Assembly: GCF_902859695.1 (NCBI RefSeq)
Contig: NZ_CADIJL010000017.1
Span: 54,141 to 118,140, forward strand
Length of the DNA stretch: 64,000 nucleotides
Direction of reading: 5' to 3'
DNA from: Achromobacter ruhlandii
GTDB lineage: Bacteria > Pseudomonadota > Gammaproteobacteria > Burkholderiales > Burkholderiaceae_B
Positions 18,847-28,369 of the stretch are shown piece after piece (the first letter of the stretch is position 1; every line of letters starts with the position of its first letter). The notes beneath the pieces are model-generated. The model had not been told where the DNA came from. It searched no databases and saw only the letters and a list, made by a program, of their open reading frames with translations. A program made the position numbers and the translations under genes.

Positions 18847-19641
18847 TCAGGCCGCCTGCGCACTGTCCGGCCCGGCCTGCGCCGCCTGCCACAGCGCGTC
18901 CTGCACGCGTCGCACGCCGGTCGCCATGGAGCCGTCCTGGTAGAGCTTGATCCAGCGGTAGCCGGGCGCGAGGTTGTCGACCACATGCTTGCCGTCGCGG
19001 ATGCTGAACTGGAAGCAGGTGGACGGCGTGGCCAGCAGGCGCAAGTTGTGGCGGCGGCGATCGAATTCGTGGTGCACATGGCCCCACAGCAGTACCCGCA
19101 CCTGCGGCCAGCGGGTCAACCGCTTGAACAGCGCCTGCGGGTTGTCGATCATCATCGAGTCGTGCCAGTGGCTGTCGATCTGCATCGGGTTGTGGTGCAT
19201 GGCCAGCAGCGTATGGCGTCCCGGGGCTTCGGCCAGGGCAGCCTCCAGCATGTCCAGTTGGCTGTCGGGCAGGTGGCCGGCGTTCGAGCCGGGCACCGTG
19301 GTGTCCAGCGAGATCACGCGCCAGGCGCCGACGTCGCTCACCGGCGTCGACCATTCGGGCAGTTCCTGGCGCATCGCGGACGGCAGGTCGTGGTTGCCGG
19401 GCAGGCAGCGGATGCGGGCGCGCTCCAGCGCGGGCGCGGCCTCCAGCAGCGCGGCCAGGCGTCGGTAGGCGGCGGGTTCCCCATCCTGGGACAGGTCTCC
19501 GGTGGCCAGGAGCAGGTCGGGGTGCTTGCCGTCGGCTTCGATCTGGCGCAGCACGGCACGCAGGCTGGCGTCGGTATTGACGCCCAGCATCACGGTGTCG
19601 GGCTCGCCGAACAGATGGCAATCGGTCAATTGGACAAGCAT
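18847..19641 (-). CDS. CpdA-like metallophosphoesterase
   Basis: The 264-residue protein is a class III cyclic-nucleotide-phosphodiesterase-type calcineurin-fold enzyme. The metal motifs are QLTDCHLFG (residues 4-12), ATGDLSQDG, LPGNHDLP, MHHNP and WGHVHHEF. In E. coli, CpdA degrades cAMP; the order and spacing match, but substrate cannot be proven. The start MLVQLTD has a weak ribosome site, so a few extra N-terminal residues are possible. It is divergent from an antiporter that carries a cyclic-nucleotide-binding-like domain. Confidence 0.82.
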   Translation of the reverse strand: MLVQLTDCHLFGEPDTVMLGVNTDASLRAVLRQIEADGKHPDLLLATGDLSQDGEPAAYRRLAALLEAAPALERARIRCLPGNHDLPSAMRQELPEWSTPVSDVGAWRVISLDTTVPGSNAGHLPDSQLDMLEAALAEAPGRHTLLAMHHNPMQIDSHWHDSMMIDNPQALFKRLTRWPQVRVLLWGHVHHEFDRRRHNLRLLATPSTCFQFSIRDGKHVVDNLAPGYRWIKLYQDGSMATGVRRVQDALWQAAQAGPDSAQAA

Positions 19642-19875
19642 GGCCGGGGCATCGTTGCGCCGGGCCAGGGTGTGGACGCGTGCCAAGTGCGGCTCCTGCG
19701 AAGTTTCTGCACGGTCCCCTACCTTACCGAAAAATCGCGTCGCGGCGCGTATCGCGTGGCCCGATCGGGGTAACGAAACGTGCGTCCGAACAATCTGTTC
19801 GCCGGAATCGACCGGAAAACCCGCTATTCTTGTCGAACTTCTCACAAGCTTCATGATCGGGACGCGGCGCTATCC

Positions 19876-22686
19876 ATGGATGTAGGTTTTCTCGTATTCG
19901 GCCTGGCCGGGCTGTTGACCCTGGTGTGCTTCATGCCGCCGCTGGCTGGTCGCCTCAAGCTGCCGTACTCGGTGCTGCTGGCGATCGTCGGCTGCCTGCT
20001 GGGCATCATCGTGCACGTCCATGGCTGGGCGCCGAGCTGGATCGGCGATTTCCTCGACTCGCTGGAACGATTCGAGATTTCCTCCGAGACCTTCCTGATG
20101 GTGTTCCTGCCGGTGCTGCTGTTCGAGACCGCGCTGTCCATGAACGTGCGGCGCCTGATGGACGACATCGGCCCGATCCTGATGATGGCGATCGTGGCCG
20201 TGGTGGTGTGCACCGTGGTGGTGGGCGTGACGCTGAACGCGATCTCGCCCTATGGCCTGGTGGTCTGCCTGCTGCTGGGCGCCATCGTGGCGACCACCGA
20301 TCCGGTGGCGGTGGTGGGCATCTTCCGCGAGGTGGGCGCGCCCAAGCGCCTGACCACGCTGGTGGAAGGCGAAAGCCTGTTCAACGACGCCGCGTCCATC
20401 GCCTTGTACTCGGTGCTGCTGGCGGTGCTGGGCGGCCATGGCGAGTTGACGGCCAGCGGCATCTTCAATGATTTCATCGTGCACTTCATCGGCGGCGGCA
20501 TCGCCGGTTTCGCCATGGGGCGCCTGGCCTGTTTCCTGTTCGCCTGGCTGCGCGGCTTTCCCACGGCCGAGATCACGCTGACGCTGACGCTGGCCTATCT
20601 GTCCTTCTTCATCTCCGAGCACTACCTGAACGTGTCGGGCGTGGTCGCCACGGTGATCGCCGGCCTGGTGGTGGGGTCGACCGGCCGCACCCGCATGTCG
20701 CCCACCACCTTCGAGTACCTGTCGAGCGCCTGGGAACAATTCGGCTTCTGGGCCAACTCCCTCATCTTCCTGTTCGCGGCCATGCTGATCCCCAAGCTGA
20801 TGGCGGCGGCCGACTGGCAGGAACTGGTGCTGGTGGCGGTGGTGTTCGTGGCGACGCTGGTGGCGCGGGCCATCGTGGTGTTCGGGCTGCTGCCGTTGCT
20901 GGGGCTGACCAAGTTGGGCACCAAGGTCAGCAATCCCTACAAGGTGGTGATGCTATGGGGCGGCCTGCGCGGCGCGGTGTCGCTGGCGCTGGCGCTGGCC
21001 GTGACCGAGCAGACCGGCGTGGCCGAAGAGGCGCGCCAGTTCATCGCGGTGGCCACCACCGGCTTCGTGCTGCTGACGCTGTTCGTCAACGGCATCAGCC
21101 TGCGCCCGCTGATCCGCATGCTGGGGCTGAACCAGCTGTCGCCGGTCGAGCGCACCATCCGCAACCAGGCGCTGGCGGTGGCGCTGGAGGACCTGCAGGG
21201 CAAGACCGAGGAAGTGGCCAAGACCGAGCACATCGGCAGCGAGGTGCGCGACCGCATCCGCGCGGTGTTCGACGCCAGCCTGACCAGCGTGCACGACGGC
21301 CAGGTCAGCCAGATGAGCGACGAGCAGCGCGTGGCCGTCGGGCTGGCGATCGTGGCGCAGCGCGAGGAGGAAATGTTCTTCGACATCCTCAAGGCGCAGA
21401 TCGTCGACTGGCGCATGGCGGAAACGCTGCTGGCGCGGGCCGAACGGCTGGAGGACGCGATCCGCATGGGCGGGGTGCCGGGTTTCGAGCGCGCCATCGT
21501 CGCCGACGTGCGCTATTCCACCGGCTTCCGGCTGGCCCTGCGGGTGCACTACCTGTTCGGTTTCCAGGGCTGGCTGGCGCGCGAACTGGGCCAGCGTTTC
21601 GCCAACCTGATGAGCAAGCGGTCGGTGGCGCAGCGCCTGATCGTGTTCGCGCGCGAACAGATTACGCCGCTGCTGGGCGAGACCGCCACACAGCGCATCG
21701 TGGCGCTGCACCAGCGCCGCCTGGACCTGATCGAGAACGCCATGCAGGCGCTGAACCTGCAATATCCGTCGTACGCGCAGTGGTTGCAGGAAAGCTATCT
21801 GGGCCGGGTGGCGCGCGAGCTGGAGCGGATCCGCTACCGCGACATGCTGGAACAGTTCCTGATCAGCGGCGAGGTCTACGCCGACCTGATGGCGCAGTTG
21901 AAGAGCCGCTGGGCGCACATCGACACGCATCCGCCGCTGGACATCGAGATGAGCGCGGCCGACCTGATCAAGCGCGTGCCGCTGTTCGAGGGGTTGTCGG
22001 CCGATTCGCTGCGCGCCATCAGCAAACTGCTCAAACCGCGCCTGTCGTTGCCCGACCAGCGCGTGCTGACCAAGGGCCGGCATGGCGAAGAGATGTGTTT
22101 CGTGGCGTCGGGCGCGGTGGCGGTGCACCTGCCGGACAACACCATGATCGAGCTGGGCAGCGGCGAGTTCTTCGGCGAACTCGGGCTGTTGGGCGAACAG
22201 CAGATCGCGCCCGAGGTGACCTCGCTGGGCTACAGCAAGCTGCTGATGCTGTCATCGCGCGATTTCCATGCCCTGCTGGCGCGCGACGAACATCTGCGCG
22301 AGCGCATCCAGGTGGTGGCCAAGCAGCGCCTGCGCGCCATCGAGGTGTGGAAGCAGTTCTCGCAGGCCAATGCGGCGCAGGCGCAGGCGCCCAGCCAGGC
22401 GCCGGTGCCCTCGCCGGCGCAGGCGGCGGAAGCGGCCGAGGCCGCGGGCGCCGACAGCGAGCTGGATACGCGGGCGGTGCAGGCGCTGCGGGCGGCCGAA
22501 CCGGGCGCACCCCGCGCGTCCGAGGCACGGCCGGCCGTGCCGCAGCAGGTCGAGACCCATGCCGCCACGCCGCGGCAGGTCGAGACGCAGCCGGCCGAAA
22601 CGCCGTCGGTCACGCCGCGGCAGGTCGAGACGCGCCAGGTTGAAACGCGTGAATCGGACGCGGCGCCGGGGGGCGCCAGCGCCTGA
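19876..22686 (+). CDS. CPA1-type Na+/H+ antiporter with C-terminal cNMP-like domain
   Basis: The 936-residue protein starts with an antiporter domain of about twelve helices (residues 1-420), with the FNDAAS motif near 170 and GGLRGAVSLALAL near 365. A long cytoplasmic region follows, then a cyclic-nucleotide-binding fold (about residues 700-810; GEFFGELGLL). The phosphate-binding Arg expected after this motif is replaced (APEVTS), so canonical cAMP binding is doubtful. The last 115 residues are Ala/Gln/Pro-rich and contain repeats of RQVET. The domain order resembles long NhaP/SOS1 exchangers. A longer N-terminus from a GTG at 19780 is possible. Confidence 0.85.
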   Translation: MDVGFLVFGLAGLLTLVCFMPPLAGRLKLPYSVLLAIVGCLLGIIVHVHGWAPSWIGDFLDSLERFEISSETFLMVFLPVLLFETALSMNVRRLMDDIGPILMMAIVAVVVCTVVVGVTLNAISPYGLVVCLLLGAIVATTDPVAVVGIFREVGAPKRLTTLVEGESLFNDAASIALYSVLLAVLGGHGELTASGIFNDFIVHFIGGGIAGFAMGRLACFLFAWLRGFPTAEITLTLTLAYLSFFISEHYLNVSGVVATVIAGLVVGSTGRTRMSPTTFEYLSSAWEQFGFWANSLIFLFAAMLIPKLMAAADWQELVLVAVVFVATLVARAIVVFGLLPLLGLTKLGTKVSNPYKVVMLWGGLRGAVSLALALAVTEQTGVAEEARQFIAVATTGFVLLTLFVNGISLRPLIRMLGLNQLSPVERTIRNQALAVALEDLQGKTEEVAKTEHIGSEVRDRIRAVFDASLTSVHDGQVSQMSDEQRVAVGLAIVAQREEEMFFDILKAQIVDWRMAETLLARAERLEDAIRMGGVPGFERAIVADVRYSTGFRLALRVHYLFGFQGWLARELGQRFANLMSKRSVAQRLIVFAREQITPLLGETATQRIVALHQRRLDLIENAMQALNLQYPSYAQWLQESYLGRVARELERIRYRDMLEQFLISGEVYADLMAQLKSRWAHIDTHPPLDIEMSAADLIKRVPLFEGLSADSLRAISKLLKPRLSLPDQRVLTKGRHGEEMCFVASGAVAVHLPDNTMIELGSGEFFGELGLLGEQQIAPEVTSLGYSKLLMLSSRDFHALLARDEHLRERIQVVAKQRLRAIEVWKQFSQANAAQAQAPSQAPVPSPAQAAEAAEAAGADSELDTRAVQALRAAEPGAPRASEARPAVPQQVETHAATPRQVETQPAETPSVTPRQVETRQVETRESDAAPGGASA
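22541..22648 (+). repeat. Short tandem-like repeats coding RQVET units
   Basis: The core GCAGGTCGAGAC occurs three times (near 22544, 22573 and 22619), two copies within an identical ACGCCGCGGCAGGTCGAGAC context, and a diverged CCAGGTTGAAAC copy follows. They encode QQVET, RQVET, RQVET and RQVET in the disordered tail of the antiporter. Such in-frame repeats can vary in number between strains. Confidence 0.75.
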
Positions 22687-22705
22687 CGGCGGGCGGCGCG
22701 CGGGT

Positions 22706-23512
22706 TCAGATTTCGCCGGCCGCGCGGCGCCGCATGATGTCTTCGAGGATCACCAGCGCCGCTTCCAGCGTGAATTCGCCTTCGGCCACGCGGCGCACGA
22801 CCGTGTCGACGTCGGCCGCGTCGATTTCCATGACTTCGCCATCGCGGTTCGCCGGCCGGGCGTCGGCCGCCAGCACACAGGTGCTGGTGAGCACGTCCTC
22901 GACCTGGTAGCCCTCGGGCAGCCGGCGATGGATGCGCAGGATGGTGCGCAGCGGCGTGCGCTGCGTCAGGTCCGGCGCGTCCAGGCCGGCTTCCTCCCCG
23001 CATTCGCGCACCAGGGCGGTTTCCAGGGATTCTCCGCTGCCGGCCAGTCCGCCCACCAGGGTGTCCCACATGCCGGGGTCGGTGGACTTGCTGAGCGCGC
23101 GCCGGGCGATCCAGATGCGGCCATCCGGGGTCCAGGCGTTCAGGTGCACGGCCTTGGTCAGCAGGCCCAGCGGCCGCACCGCGGCGCGCTCGATGACGCC
23201 CAGCGCGGTATCGCCATCCAGCACATCCAGCAGTTCATCGCGCCAGCCGCGCAGGCAGTTGGCTTGGCGCAACAGTTGCGCGACCTGTTCGAGCGCCGCG
23301 TCCAGGGCCGGGCCGGGCGACAGCCTCGCGCCGATGTGCAAGGCGTCGGCATCGGAATCGATATGGGCGGCGCCCTGCAAGGCATCGCAGGCGGCATGCG
23401 TGGCCCAGCCGCAGCGGCGCCCCGCTATATAGAGCGCGTGCGCGCCAACCGGGGCGGGCTCCTGGGCCCGTGCGCTCAGGGCGGCATACAGATCGGACAA
23501 CTGTTTGGGCAT
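22706..23512 (-). CDS. NUDIX hydrolase with N-terminal DUF4743-type domain
   Basis: The 268-residue protein has a complete Nudix box: Gly155, Glu161, then REC (169-171) and GEEAGL (172-177). This would bind Mg2+ and hydrolyse a nucleoside-diphosphate-linked compound. The N-terminal 120 residues resemble the DUF4743 domain found with Nudix domains in thiamine-pyrophosphokinase-related proteins. The substrate is not evident. It is convergent with the antiporter gene and divergent from the cox cluster. Confidence 0.85.
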   Translation of the reverse strand: MPKQLSDLYAALSARAQEPAPVGAHALYIAGRRCGWATHAACDALQGAAHIDSDADALHIGARLSPGPALDAALEQVAQLLRQANCLRGWRDELLDVLDGDTALGVIERAAVRPLGLLTKAVHLNAWTPDGRIWIARRALSKSTDPGMWDTLVGGLAGSGESLETALVRECGEEAGLDAPDLTQRTPLRTILRIHRRLPEGYQVEDVLTSTCVLAADARPANRDGEVMEIDAADVDTVVRRVAEGEFTLEAALVILEDIMRRRAAGEI

Positions 23513-23625
23513 CGTGAGGCGGTGTTAATAAGACTGTCCGCGATTTTATGCCACCCCTGTTTACCCTGGGTCGTGAACGAACGCGCGCAGATGGGGGCGG
23601 GCGGTATGAATTCAAGAGCACAAAC

Positions 23626-23653
23626 TTACATCCATTTGCGCGTCCGCTATAAT
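23626..23653 (+). promoter_or_regulatory. Predicted sigma70 promoter of the cox cluster
   Basis: TTACAT (23626-23631) and a perfect TATAAT (23648-23653) are separated by 16 bases. Transcription would start near 23660, leaving a leader of about 147 bases before coxB. Confidence 0.55.
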
Positions 23654-23806
23654 CCGCCAGTTTCTTTGTGATTTCGAGTGGGAACGCGGGGGCCGCTCTA
23701 TCTCCCCCTGCCTAACCCTGCCATCTAATAATTGCGCGTAGTCCTGTTGCAGTGACATCCGTGCCAACAGGCGACAAGGGCCCTCGCGCCGTGTTTCGAG
23801 GTAAGC

Positions 23807-24964
23807 ATGAAGAAGTGGAGAGGGATACTGGGCGCTTGTGCGCTGCTGATTGGCAGCGCGGCCATTGCCCAGGTGCAAGACATGCCCGGCGGCCCGAAGG
23901 TCAATCAGCTAAACCTGCATGAAGGCGTTACGCAGATCACGCGTGATGTCATGTGGTTGCACTGGCTACTGCTCACGATCTGTATTGTGATTTTCGTGGG
24001 CGTCTTCGGAGTGATGTTCTACTCCATCTGGGCGCACCGGAAATCCCGCGGACACAAGGCCGCGACCTTCCACGAACACCTCGGCGTGGAAGTGGCCTGG
24101 ACGGTCATCCCCTTCATCATCGTCATCGCCATGGCGCTGCCGGCCACCAAGACGGTCGTCGCCATGAAAGACACTTCCAGCGCCGACCTGACCATCAAGG
24201 TCACCGGCTACCAGTGGAAGTGGGGCTACGAATACCTCGACGGCCCCGCCGCTGGCGTCAAGTTCCTCGCCACCCTGTCCACGCCGCGCGCCCAGATCGA
24301 AGGCCGCGAGCCCAAGGGCCAGTTCTACCTGATGGAAACGGACAACCACATGGTGGTGCCCGTGGACAAGAAGGTGCGCGTCGTCCTGACCGCCGCCGAC
24401 GTCATCCACTCCTGGATGATCCCGGACTTCGGCGTCAAGCAGGACGCGATCCCCGGTTTCCTGCGCGACGCCTGGTTCCGCGCCGAAAAGCCCGGTATCT
24501 ACCGTGGCCAGTGCGCCGAACTGTGCGGCAAGGACCACGCCTTCATGCCCATCGTCGTGGAAGTCCTGGCGCAAGCGGACTACGATAAGTGGGTTGAGGA
24601 CCAAAAGAAGAAGATGGCGGCAAACGCCGACGATCCCAATAAAGAGTGGACGGAAGCCGAACTGGTTGCCCGTGGCGAGAAGGTCTTCGCCGCCAATTGC
24701 GTGGCCTGTCACCAGGCCAACGGCAAGGGCATCCCGGGCAGCTTCCCCGCCCTCGATGGAGACAAGGTTGTGCTGGGCCCGAAAGCCGCCCAGATCAACA
24801 CCGTGCTGAAGGGCAAGCCCGGCACCGCCATGGCGGCGTTCGGTCCCCAGCTCAATGATGTCGAGATCGCCGCGGTCATCAGCTATACGCGCCATGCCTG
24901 GAGCAACGCCGGCAAGGGGCAGGACCCGACAGTGATGCCGAAGGACGTGGCGGCCGCGCGTTGA
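23807..24964 (+). CDS. coxB: Cytochrome c oxidase subunit II with fused cytochrome c (caa3 type)
   Basis: The 385-residue protein accepts electrons from cytochrome c. It has a signal sequence and two membrane helices (about 50-75 and 93-112). A CuA site follows, with His201, Cys236, Glu238, Cys240, His244 and Met247 (CAELCGKDHAFM). A C-terminal cytochrome c domain carries CVACH (Cys298, Cys301, His302) and a likely axial Met343. The fused heme makes this a caa3-type oxidase. GAGGT lies before the ATG. Confidence 0.96.
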   Translation: MKKWRGILGACALLIGSAAIAQVQDMPGGPKVNQLNLHEGVTQITRDVMWLHWLLLTICIVIFVGVFGVMFYSIWAHRKSRGHKAATFHEHLGVEVAWTVIPFIIVIAMALPATKTVVAMKDTSSADLTIKVTGYQWKWGYEYLDGPAAGVKFLATLSTPRAQIEGREPKGQFYLMETDNHMVVPVDKKVRVVLTAADVIHSWMIPDFGVKQDAIPGFLRDAWFRAEKPGIYRGQCAELCGKDHAFMPIVVEVLAQADYDKWVEDQKKKMAANADDPNKEWTEAELVARGEKVFAANCVACHQANGKGIPGSFPALDGDKVVLGPKAAQINTVLKGKPGTAMAAFGPQLNDVEIAAVISYTRHAWSNAGKGQDPTVMPKDVAAAR

Positions 24965-25062
24965 TCGCGCCCGCTTCCCAACGCAGAGCTGGTTCCGTTT
25001 AGTCAGAGATACCCTGCCGGTTCCGTGGAACGGAGCCGGCACTCAGCAGGAAGGAGTCCATC

Positions 25063-26670
25063 ATGAGCAGCGTCACTGTAGACCACGTGTCGCCGGGCCA
25101 CGGCCACGGTCACGATGACCACCACCACGCCACCCCCACCGGCTGGCGCCGCTGGCTTTTCGCCACCAACCACAAAGACATCGGGACGATGTATCTCATC
25201 TTCTCGTTCGTCATGCTGCTCGAAGGCGGCACGCTGGCGCTGCTGCTGCGTACCGAGCTGTTCGAGCCGGGCCTGCAGTTCTTCCGCCCCGAACTGTTCA
25301 ACCAGTTCACCACCATGCACGGCCTGATCATGGTGTTCGGCGCCATCATGCCGGCGTTCGTGGGCTTCGCGAACTGGATGATCCCGATGCAGATCGGCGC
25401 GTCCGACATGGCATTCGCCCGCATGAACAACTTCAGCTTCTGGCTGCTGCCGGTGGCCGCGATCATGCTGACGGCCTCGTTCTTCGTGCCGGGCGGCGCC
25501 ACCGCCGCCGGCTGGACGCTGTACGCGCCGCTGTCGCTGCAGATGGGTCCGGGCATGGACCTGGCCATCTTCGCCATGCACATCATGGGCGCGTCCTCGA
25601 TCATGGGCGCCATCAACATCATCGTGACCGTGCTGAACATGCGCGCGCCGGGCATGACGCTGATGAAGATGCCGCTGTTCTGCTGGACCTGGCTGATCAC
25701 CGCGTTCCTGCTGCTGGCCGTGATGCCGGTGCTGGCCGCCGCCATCACCATGGTGCTGACCGACCGCCACTTCGGCACCGGCTTCTTCAACGCCGCCGCC
25801 GGCGGCGACCCGGTGCTGTACCAGCACGTGTTCTGGTTCTTCGGGCACCCCGAGGTCTACATCATGATCCTGCCGGCGTTCGGTATCGTGTCGGCCATCG
25901 TGCCCGCGTTCGCCCGCAAGAAGCTGTTCGGCTACGCCTCGATGGTGTATGCCACCGCCTCGATCGCCGTGCTGTCGTTCATCGTCTGGGCCCACCACAT
26001 GTTCACGACGGGCATGCCGGTGACCGGCCAGCTGTACTTCATGTACGCCACCATGCTCATCTCCATCCCGACCGGGGTGAAGGTGTTCAACTGGGTCGCC
26101 ACCATGTGGCGCGGCTCGATGACGTTCGAGACGCCGATGCTGTTCTCGATCGGCTTCATCTTCGTGTTCACCATGGGCGGCTTCACCGGCCTGATCCTGT
26201 CGGTGGCGCCGATCGACATCCAGGTGCACGACACGTATTACGTGGTGGCCCACTTCCACTACGTGCTGGTGGCCGGCTCGCTGTTCGCGCTGTTCGCCGG
26301 CACCTACTACTGGCTGCCCAAGTGGACCGGCCGCATGTACAGCGAAAAGCTGGGCAAGCTGCATTTCTGGTCGACGCTGATCTCGTTCAACGTGACCTTC
26401 TTCCCGATGCACTTCCTGGGCCTGGCCGGCATGCCGCGCCGCTATGCCGACTACGCCGCGCAGTTCACGACGTTCCACCAGATCGCCACCATTGGCGCCT
26501 TCTGGTTCGGCCTGTCGCAGCTGATCTTCCTGTGGGCGGTGCTGCGCTGCTACATGGGCAAGGGCGAGAAGGCCACCGCCAAGCCGTGGGAAGGCGCCGA
26601 AGGCCTGGAATGGACGGTGCCGTCGCCCGCGCCGTTCCACACCTTCGAGACGCCGCCCGAAGTCAAGTGA
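25063..26670 (+). CDS. coxA: Cytochrome c oxidase subunit I
   Basis: The 535-residue, twelve-helix protein is the catalytic subunit that binds heme a, heme a3 and CuB. The signature [18 protein letters not shown] carries the cross-linked His-Tyr pair, WAHHMFTTG gives the two other CuB histidines and VAHFHYVL the heme ligands. AAGGAG at 25051 region precedes the start. The N-terminus is unusual for its His cluster (H8 and six His within residues 13-22), which may bind metal. Confidence 0.97.
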   Translation: MSSVTVDHVSPGHGHGHDDHHHATPTGWRRWLFATNHKDIGTMYLIFSFVMLLEGGTLALLLRTELFEPGLQFFRPELFNQFTTMHGLIMVFGAIMPAFVGFANWMIPMQIGASDMAFARMNNFSFWLLPVAAIMLTASFFVPGGATAAGWTLYAPLSLQMGPGMDLAIFAMHIMGASSIMGAINIIVTVLNMRAPGMTLMKMPLFCWTWLITAFLLLAVMPVLAAAITMVLTDRHFGTGFFNAAAGGDPVLYQHVFWFFGHPEVYIMILPAFGIVSAIVPAFARKKLFGYASMVYATASIAVLSFIVWAHHMFTTGMPVTGQLYFMYATMLISIPTGVKVFNWVATMWRGSMTFETPMLFSIGFIFVFTMGGFTGLILSVAPIDIQVHDTYYVVAHFHYVLVAGSLFALFAGTYYWLPKWTGRMYSEKLGKLHFWSTLISFNVTFFPMHFLGLAGMPRRYADYAAQFTTFHQIATIGAFWFGLSQLIFLWAVLRCYMGKGEKATAKPWEGAEGLEWTVPSPAPFHTFETPPEVK

Positions 26671-26699
26671 GCGCCGATTCCAACCCCGCAACAGGCAGC

Positions 26700-26834
26700 A
26701 TGGCAATGACCCCCGAGCAGCGCCGACGCAACAAGATCGCAGGACTGATTCTGCTGGTATTCGTCATTGCCGTGTTCGCCTGGACCGTATTCCGCGGTTC
26801 GGCGCTGTTGACGGGCAAGGCCATCGGCGGCTAG
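26700..26834 (+). CDS. Small cytochrome oxidase assembly-type membrane protein
   Basis: The 44-residue protein starts MAMTPEQRRRNKIAGLILL and has one membrane helix (about residues 13-32). Proteins of this type, beginning with MTPEQRRRN, sit after coxA in many betaproteobacterial cox clusters and are annotated as small assembly proteins. A GTG at 26667 overlapping the coxA stop is an alternative start (55 residues). In many relatives the next gene is cox11/ctaG, which is absent here. Confidence 0.7.
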   Translation: MAMTPEQRRRNKIAGLILLVFVIAVFAWTVFRGSALLTGKAIGG

Positions 26835-26840
26835 CGAACC

Positions 26841-27065
26841 ATGAGCGACGACCTGCGTGAATCCGCCCAGCGCAAGCTGAGTTTTCTTCAGACGATGAAG
26901 GCGGTGGCGTGGGGGTTTTTCGGCGTCCGCAAGGGCGCGGGCTACCGCGAGGACAGCGCCAGGCTCAATCCCGTGCACGTGATCGTGGCGGGACTGTTGG
27001 CGGCGGCGATCTTCGTGACCGTGCTGGTGTTAATTGTGCGTTGGGCGGTTTCCAGCCTGACTTGA
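26841..27065 (+). CDS. DUF2970 family membrane protein
   Basis: The 74-residue protein (motif FLQTMKAVAWGFFGVRKGAGY) matches the DUF2970 family, with a short cytoplasmic N-terminus and one C-terminal helix (about residues 46-68). It lies between the small assembly protein and coxC, where this family is typically found, so a role in oxidase assembly or stability is likely but unproven. Confidence 0.85.
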   Translation: MSDDLRESAQRKLSFLQTMKAVAWGFFGVRKGAGYREDSARLNPVHVIVAGLLAAAIFVTVLVLIVRWAVSSLT

Positions 27066-27103
27066 ATCACTTAATTCTATAAATCAGTACCAGGGAGAAA
27101 GCC

Positions 27104-27979
27104 ATGAGTGCAAGCCACTCGGTTCAAGGTAAAGAGGCACCCTATTACTACGTGCCCGCCGATTCGGGGCATCCCGTGCGCACGGCGGTGGCGCTGCTGC
27201 TCATGGGCCTGGGCGCCGCCGGCTGGATCAACGGCGTGAGCTGGGCCAAGTGGTCGGTGCTGGCCGGCTTCATCGCGCTGATCGTGGTGCTGTACTACTG
27301 GTTCGGCGACGCCATCCAGGAATCCGAGGCCGGCATGAACAGCAAGCGCATCGACGGGTCGTACCGTTGGGGCATGAGCTGGTTCATCTTCTCGGAAGTG
27401 ATGTTCTTCGCGGCGTTCTTCGGCGCCCTGTGGTACGTGCGCACCATCACCACGCCGTGGCTGGGCGACATGGACCACCGCCTGATGCTGTGGCCCGATT
27501 TCCAGGCGGTGTGGCCCAATTTCGGCCCGGCCGGCGTGGTCGAGCACTTCCAGACCGTGGGCCCCTTCTGGCTGCCGACGATCAACACCGCGCTGCTGCT
27601 GAGCTCGGGCGTGACGCTGACCATCGCCCACCACGCGCTGCGCGAGAACCATCGCGGCAAGACCATGTTCTGGCTGGCCGCCACGGTCATCCTGGGTTTC
27701 ATCTTCGTGGCCTGCCAGGCCGCCGAATACCACCATGCGTACACCGAGCTGAACCTGAAGTTCAATTCGGGCGCCTACGGTTCGCTGTTCTATATGCTGA
27801 CCGGCTTCCACGGCTTTCACGTGATCCTGGGCGCCACGATGCTGACGGTCATCCTGATCCGCCTGATGCGCGGCCATTTCCGGCCCGATCACCACTTCGG
27901 CTTCGAAGGCGCCGCCTGGTACTGGCACTTCGTGGACGTGGTGTGGCTGGGCCTGTACCTGTTCGTCTACTGGTTCTGA
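27104..27979 (+). CDS. coxC: Cytochrome c oxidase subunit III
   Basis: The 291-residue protein with seven membrane helices is the non-catalytic core subunit of the oxidase. It shows the family regions FSEVMFFAAFFGALWY near residue 99 and FHGFHVILGA near residue 232, and ends HFVDVVWLGLYLFVYWF. AGGGAG precedes the ATG. It follows DUF2970 by 38 bases. Confidence 0.96.
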   Translation: MSASHSVQGKEAPYYYVPADSGHPVRTAVALLLMGLGAAGWINGVSWAKWSVLAGFIALIVVLYYWFGDAIQESEAGMNSKRIDGSYRWGMSWFIFSEVMFFAAFFGALWYVRTITTPWLGDMDHRLMLWPDFQAVWPNFGPAGVVEHFQTVGPFWLPTINTALLLSSGVTLTIAHHALRENHRGKTMFWLAATVILGFIFVACQAAEYHHAYTELNLKFNSGAYGSLFYMLTGFHGFHVILGATMLTVILIRLMRGHFRPDHHFGFEGAAWYWHFVDVVWLGLYLFVYWF

Positions 27980-28132
27980 GGCGCGAGCCCGGCGCTGCCG
28001 GGCCGGCGGCTGGACGGGGCGAGGCTGGCGGGCCGCCGGGAAACCGGCGCCGCGGGCCTCGCCCTTCGCTCGACGGCGGTCCGTGTTCCAATAGGCGGCT
28101 GGACGCGCGCCGGGAACCGGCGGCCAGCGGGG

Positions 28133-28333
28133 CTATCTAAGCCCGGTGCTTTCGATCCAGCCCATGTGGTGGGCGAACAGCACGAACAGAAACAGGGCCA
28201 CCGACAGGCCGATGCGCACCGTCAGCGCGTTGACCGTGCGGTTGGTGCTGCCTTTGTCCCGCATCAGGTAGACCAGGGCGGATGCCAGACTGGCCAGGAT
28301 ACCGATGAAGGCCAGTACGACGAAAACGCGCAT
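28133..28333 (-). CDS. Twin-transmembrane protein (DUF2909 family)
   Basis: The 66-residue protein has two membrane helices (about 3-23 and 41-58) joined by a short MRDKGSTNRT loop, as in DUF2909. It is the only gene of the cox region on the minus strand, between coxC and SURF1. This opposed placement is common in betaproteobacterial cox clusters. The function is unknown, probably related to oxidase biogenesis. Confidence 0.8.
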   Translation of the reverse strand: MRVFVVLAFIGILASLASALVYLMRDKGSTNRTVNALTVRIGLSVALFLFVLFAHHMGWIESTGLR

Positions 28334-28369
28334 GATGGTCTCCGGACAAAATCGATTGATTCAATACAG

